Assembly (NCBI GenBank): GCA_034420495.1
Contig: DAOULG010000290.1
Span: 1-7,698, forward strand
Origin: VYDC01 sp034420495
GTDB taxonomy: Bacteria > Chloroflexota > Dehalococcoidia > UBA2979
DNA: 7,698 nucleotides
Direction: 5' to 3'
The position numbers and the translations under genes are program-made. The notes beneath the pieces were generated by a model, which was not told the origin of the DNA, searched no databases, and saw nothing but the letters and a program-made list of their open reading frames with translations. Of this stretch, positions 5,629-7,698 are shown piece after piece. Every line of letters starts with the position of its first letter. The first letter of the stretch is position 1.

Positions 5629-7235
5629 TCGAGGCTCACGCCGGAGTAGAGCATCACCGGATCGCCGGCGAAGACGTCGCTTTCCAGGTTGACGACCACG
5701 ACCACGGGACGGTCGGCGACGACCAGGCCGCTCCCCACCCAGCCGTCGGGGAGCCGGGGGTCCTCCCACTGCCGGAAGCTCCGCTCCCGCTGCACGCGGA
5801 GCGAGGCCGAGATCAGCCCGTTGGGGAACTGCCCGGAGTAGTAGAAGGTCCGCACCGTCGCGTCGCTGCCGTCGAAGGTGAGGACCCGGAACCACGAGTT
5901 CCAGCCACGGCTCTCGCCGAAGGGTCCGAAGTTCTTGTTGAGGACCGGCAGCAGCACGTGGCGGGAGGCCTCCTCCACCGTGAAGCCGCGGTAGTCGGCG
6001 AGCGGACCCCCCTCCGAGAGCCGCTGCGCCACCACGGCGATCGGATCGACGGCCTGGATGCGCACGGTCCCGCGGAAGACCTCGGGGAGCGTGAGATCCT
6101 CCGGGAGGCAGCCTCCGGCGCCGGGGAAGCGGAGATCGCAGCTGAGCGCCCCGTTCACGCCGAGCTCCTGCTCGACCTCGAAGCGATCGCCCGACTCGTC
6201 GACGCCCTCGAAGAGCACCGTCACCTCAGTCGGCACGGTCGGCGTCCCCGAGAGGATGCGGAAGCGCGTCGTCCAGCTGCTCTGCCCCTCGCTCGCGTTG
6301 CGGTCGACGAGCGGCAGCACGACCTGGCGCGAGAGCTCCTCGCGGTCGATGGCCCGGTAGCTGGCCAGGCCCGGCCCCTCGCGCTCGCGGGTGTCGACCA
6401 TCACCGCCGTCCCCGCCACGCCGCCCGCGGGGTCGTCGCCGGCGGGGAGGGCGATCACGATCGCGGATCCGTCGAAGCCGAGCTCGACCGGGAGCGTGTG
6501 CTCGTCGCGCACCAGCGAGCCGCGCGGGGCGACCCGGTGGCCGCCGTTCGCGCAGCCCGGGGTCGCTCCGGGCGGATCGACGATCGCCGGCACGGTGGAG
6601 AGCTGCTCGTAGTAGCGGATCTCGATGCAGGCGTGCTGCTCCGCGCTCGTGTTCTCGATGGAGAGGCGCGAGACGTAGCGCTCGGTGTTCTGGACGATCG
6701 GCGCGTAGAGCGTGGTGCTCCCGTGGGCGAGCCGCAGCGTGTCGCCGGCGATCTGGAAGAGGCCCTCCTTGAAGGCGTCGCGCGCGAGCAGCGTCACGAA
6801 GGGCTGATCGGCCGTCACGTAGGCGGAGCCGCGGTAGCCGAGCGGGAGCTCCTCGAAGCCCTGCTGGAAGAAGGAGCGCCCCGATCCGGGCCGGAGCGCG
6901 GGGCAGACGCCGTCCTTCGGGCAGCGGTCCACCGCGACCTCGCCGCCCTCCTCGTCGTGGAAGGCGATCTCGATGGTGGAGGGCTGCGTGCCGACGTTCT
7001 GGATGCGGATCCAGGAGTTCTCGGTGCCGAGATCGAGCCGCTGCGCGGAGAGCGCTCCGCCGTCGGCGAGCACCCCCGCCCACGCCGCGAGCGCCGCGAG
7101 CGCCGCACCGGCGAGCGTCCGCCGGCCCGCTCGCCCCCGCCCGAGGCGGCGGAGGAGCCGCCGGGGCGCGCCTGCGCGCGACGCCCGGCGCGGGCCGCCG
7201 CCCGTGCCGAGGTCGTGCGGCGGAGCTTCCTGCAC
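5625..7235 (-). CDS. Exported protein with four tandem beta-rich repeats, function unknown
   Basis: 536 residues, GTG start at 7235; an in-frame TAG lies 39 nt upstream with no other start between. The N-terminus is long and arginine-rich (RRLLRRLGRGRAGRRTLAG), then a hydrophobic core (41-56) and likely cleavage after ALSA (64). This is a signal peptide, perhaps Tat-like because of the RRTLAG motif. The mature protein is four repeats, about 73-167, 175-295, 303-415 and 425-530. Each opens with L-P-x-V-x-x-N and/or W-x-x-R-(I/V)-x-N, and closes with G-S/T-x-x-V-x-A-D-x-P-x-V-V (examples: NSWIRIQNVGTQPSTIEIAF, RGSAYVTADQPFVTLL, HVLLPVLNKN, VGSGLVVADRPVVVVV). Cysteine pairs in repeats 1-3 suggest disulfides. 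I recall similar repeats in uncharacterised secreted proteins of other phyla. No anchor or catalytic motif; a surface or secreted binding role is a guess. Coupled to RNase HI by GTGA. Confidence 0.82.
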   Translation of the reverse strand: MQEAPPHDLGTGGGPRRASRAGAPRRLLRRLGRGRAGRRTLAGAALAALAAWAGVLADGGALSAQRLDLGTENSWIRIQNVGTQPSTIEIAFHDEEGGEVAVDRCPKDGVCPALRPGSGRSFFQQGFEELPLGYRGSAYVTADQPFVTLLARDAFKEGLFQIAGDTLRLAHGSTTLYAPIVQNTERYVSRLSIENTSAEQHACIEIRYYEQLSTVPAIVDPPGATPGCANGGHRVAPRGSLVRDEHTLPVELGFDGSAIVIALPAGDDPAGGVAGTAVMVDTREREGPGLASYRAIDREELSRQVVLPLVDRNASEGQSSWTTRFRILSGTPTVPTEVTVLFEGVDESGDRFEVEQELGVNGALSCDLRFPGAGGCLPEDLTLPEVFRGTVRIQAVDPIAVVAQRLSEGGPLADYRGFTVEEASRHVLLPVLNKNFGPFGESRGWNSWFRVLTFDGSDATVRTFYYSGQFPNGLISASLRVQRERSFRQWEDPRLPDGWVGSGLVVADRPVVVVVNLESDVFAGDPVMLYSGVSLE

Positions 7236-7268
7236 GGTGGCCGCGCCCCTCGCTATCCCCCGCCGACG

Positions 7269-7274
7269 ATCCTA
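7269..7274 (-). promoter_or_regulatory. Possible -10 box of the exported-protein gene
   Basis: On the minus strand TAGGAT (four of six matches to TATAAT) lies about 33 nt before the GTG at 7235. No clear -35 is seen 17 nt upstream, so this is weak. Confidence 0.25.
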
Positions 7275-7315
7275 CGGCATCGGCACGCGCGCGCCGCGGA
7301 CCGGCGCGCGGAGCA

Positions 7316-7345
7316 TGGACACTGCCGCGGAGCCGATGCTACGCT
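7316..7345 (+). promoter_or_regulatory. Probable promoter of tRNA-Pro
   Basis: TGGACA (7316-7321, five of six matches to TTGACA) is followed by 18 nt and TACGCT (7340-7345) with a TG two bases ahead (extended -10). Transcription would begin near 7352, giving a 70-nt leader before the tRNA. The leader holds an 8-bp hairpin, GGGCGGCA (7373-7380) with TGCCGCCC (7384-7391), loop CGA, which could be a processing signal. Divergent from the exported-protein gene. Confidence 0.5.
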
Positions 7346-7421
7346 CGCTCGCCCGTGAGCGCTGCGCCCGGGGGGCGGCACGATGCCGCCCGGCGCCCGT
7401 CTGCGGAGCGCGGCCGACCGC

Positions 7422-7498
7422 CGGGGTGTAGCTCAGCTTGGAAGAGCGCGTCGTTCGGGACGACGAGGTCCGCAGTTCAAATCTGCGCACCCCGACCA
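7422..7498 (+). tRNA. tRNA-Pro, anticodon CGG
   Basis: A complete cloverleaf: acceptor CGGGGTG/CACCCCG (7422-7428 with 7488-7494), D stem GCTC/GAGC (7431-7434 with 7444-7447), anticodon stem CGTCG/CGACG (7449-7453 with 7461-7465), loop TTCGGGA with anticodon CGG at 7456-7458, five-base variable loop, T stem CGCAG/CTGCG (7471-7475 with 7483-7487) and T loop TTCAAAT. All stems are perfectly paired. The discriminator is A (7495) and CCA is encoded (7496-7498). It reads the CCG proline codon, which is frequent in GC-rich genomes. No repeated 3' fragment of it occurs elsewhere in the window. Confidence 0.97.
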
Positions 7499-7512
7499 CC
7501 CTCTCCCCCGTA

Positions 7513-7557
7513 CCCGCGGATGCGCGAGCGGACGCCGCCCGCGCGCGCATCCGCGGG
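7513..7557 (+). terminator. 14-bp stem-loop just downstream of the tRNA
   Basis: CCCGCGGATGCGCG (7513-7526) pairs perfectly with CGCGCATCCGCGGG (7544-7557) around a 17-nt loop that itself holds GCGG/CCGC. It starts 14 nt after the tRNA CCA, the expected place for a terminator or a 3' processing stop. There is no clean T tract, only a pyrimidine-rich CTTCTCT some 6 nt later. It overlaps the region where the next gene should start, so it could equally control that gene. Confidence 0.5.
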
Positions 7558-7698
7558 GCGCAGCTTCTCTACTTCGCCTACGGCTCGAACCTCGATGAGG
7601 CCCGCCTCCACCGGAGCTGCCCGGGGGCGCGGCCGCTCGGACGCGCCCGCCTCCCCCACCACCGGCTCCGCTTCCCGCTCCCGAGCCGGCGCTGGGGC
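7549..7698 (+). CDS. Gamma-glutamylcyclotransferase-like protein, N-terminal part, start unclear
   Basis: The frame through 7561 encodes QLLYFAYGSNLDEARLHRSC and then PGARPLGRARLPHHRLRFPL, running off the right edge. YFAYGSNL is the substrate-pocket signature of the gamma-glutamylcyclotransferase (AIG2-like) fold, which releases 5-oxoproline from gamma-glutamyl dipeptides or glutathione; the following CPGA...G.A.L....L.F pattern also fits. The catalytic Glu would lie beyond the window. There is no ATG, GTG or TTG in this frame between the tRNA and the motif. Upstream in-frame candidates are only a TTG and a CTG inside the tRNA itself. The codon where a start is expected (about 5-7 residues before YFAYGSNL) is ATC at 7549, used here as a placeholder. 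ATG at 7520 is in another frame and would need a frameshift. The gene may use a near-cognate start, be frameshifted, or contain a sequence error. Confidence 0.72.
   Translation, partial: MRGAQLLYFAYGSNLDEARLHRSCPGARPLGRARLPHHRLRFPLPSRRWG

Noticed and set aside
3593..5649. Long open frames in both directions overlapping the amidase-signature gene and RNase HI
   Set aside because: They conflict with two genes that have intact catalytic residues; shadows of high-GC codon use.
5613..7358. Open plus-strand frame of 581 codons opposite the exported protein
   Set aside because: It is the antisense of a gene with a signal peptide and internal repeats. Long antisense frames arise from GC-rich third positions, and its translation is low-complexity Arg/Ala/Glu with no motif.
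7438..7440. TTG inside the tRNA as start of the gamma-glutamylcyclotransferase-like gene
   Set aside because: It is in frame but would make the protein overlap most of the tRNA and add about 40 residues with no counterpart in the family.
7422..7498. tRNA-Pro as an integration (att) site
   Set aside because: The tRNA is intact and no repeat of its 3' end, integrase gene or phage gene is present in the window.
1..7698. CRISPR array, phage-defence island or toxin-antitoxin pair
   Set aside because: No regularly spaced repeats and no nuclease, helicase, methylase or toxin motifs were seen; the only nucleic-acid enzymes are RNase HI and the dead IS110 stub.

Overview
The window is very GC-rich (roughly 70% or more by eye). 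Its genes are strongly third-position G/C biased, GTG starts are common, and Shine-Dalgarno-like GGAG/GGGAG boxes precede several starts. This fits a high-GC bacterium; the promoter style (extended -10 boxes such as TGCTAGGGT and TGCTACGCT) and gene content suggest a Myxococcota/Desulfobacterota/Binatota-like soil or environmental lineage. That placement is inference only, because no phylogenetic marker is complete here.

Layout, left to right. (1) 1-268, minus: 5' end of a peptide/solute-binding lipoprotein of an ABC importer, with its promoter at 323-351 and a 26-nt perfect palindrome at 361-386. (2) About 400-825, minus: remnant of an IS110-family element. It keeps a 71-codon N-terminal stub of the DEDD transposase and, just upstream of it, a compact multi-hairpin region that looks like the element's bridge-RNA locus. 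(3) 883-2948, plus: an acetamidase/formamidase-family enzyme, then an MFS transporter whose GTG start overlaps the amidase stop. The transporter seems to lack about 25 residues around TM4/TM5. (4) 3022-3648, plus: an unrecognised 208-residue protein. (5) 3694-5025, minus: an amidase-signature hydrolase with an intact Lys/cis-Ser/Ser triad, converging on gene 4. (6) 5098-5628 and 5625-7235, minus: ribonuclease HI, translationally coupled by a GTGA overlap to an upstream exported protein built of four repeats of about 110 residues. (7) 7422-7498, plus: tRNA-Pro(CGG) with encoded CCA, a plausible promoter, and a 14-bp stem-loop just downstream. (8) About 7549 to the window end, plus: the start of a gamma-glutamylcyclotransferase-like gene with no ordinary start codon between the tRNA and its first conserved motif.

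How they may work together: the formamidase/acetamidase and the coupled MFS transporter form a likely amide uptake-or-export and hydrolysis unit, and the amidase-signature enzyme opposite gives a second, unrelated amide hydrolase within 2 kb. The RNase HI and exported-protein pairing has no obvious functional logic. The best candidates for something new are the IS110 remnant that keeps its guide-RNA locus and possibly both ends, the four-repeat exported protein, and the start-less gene behind the tRNA hairpin.
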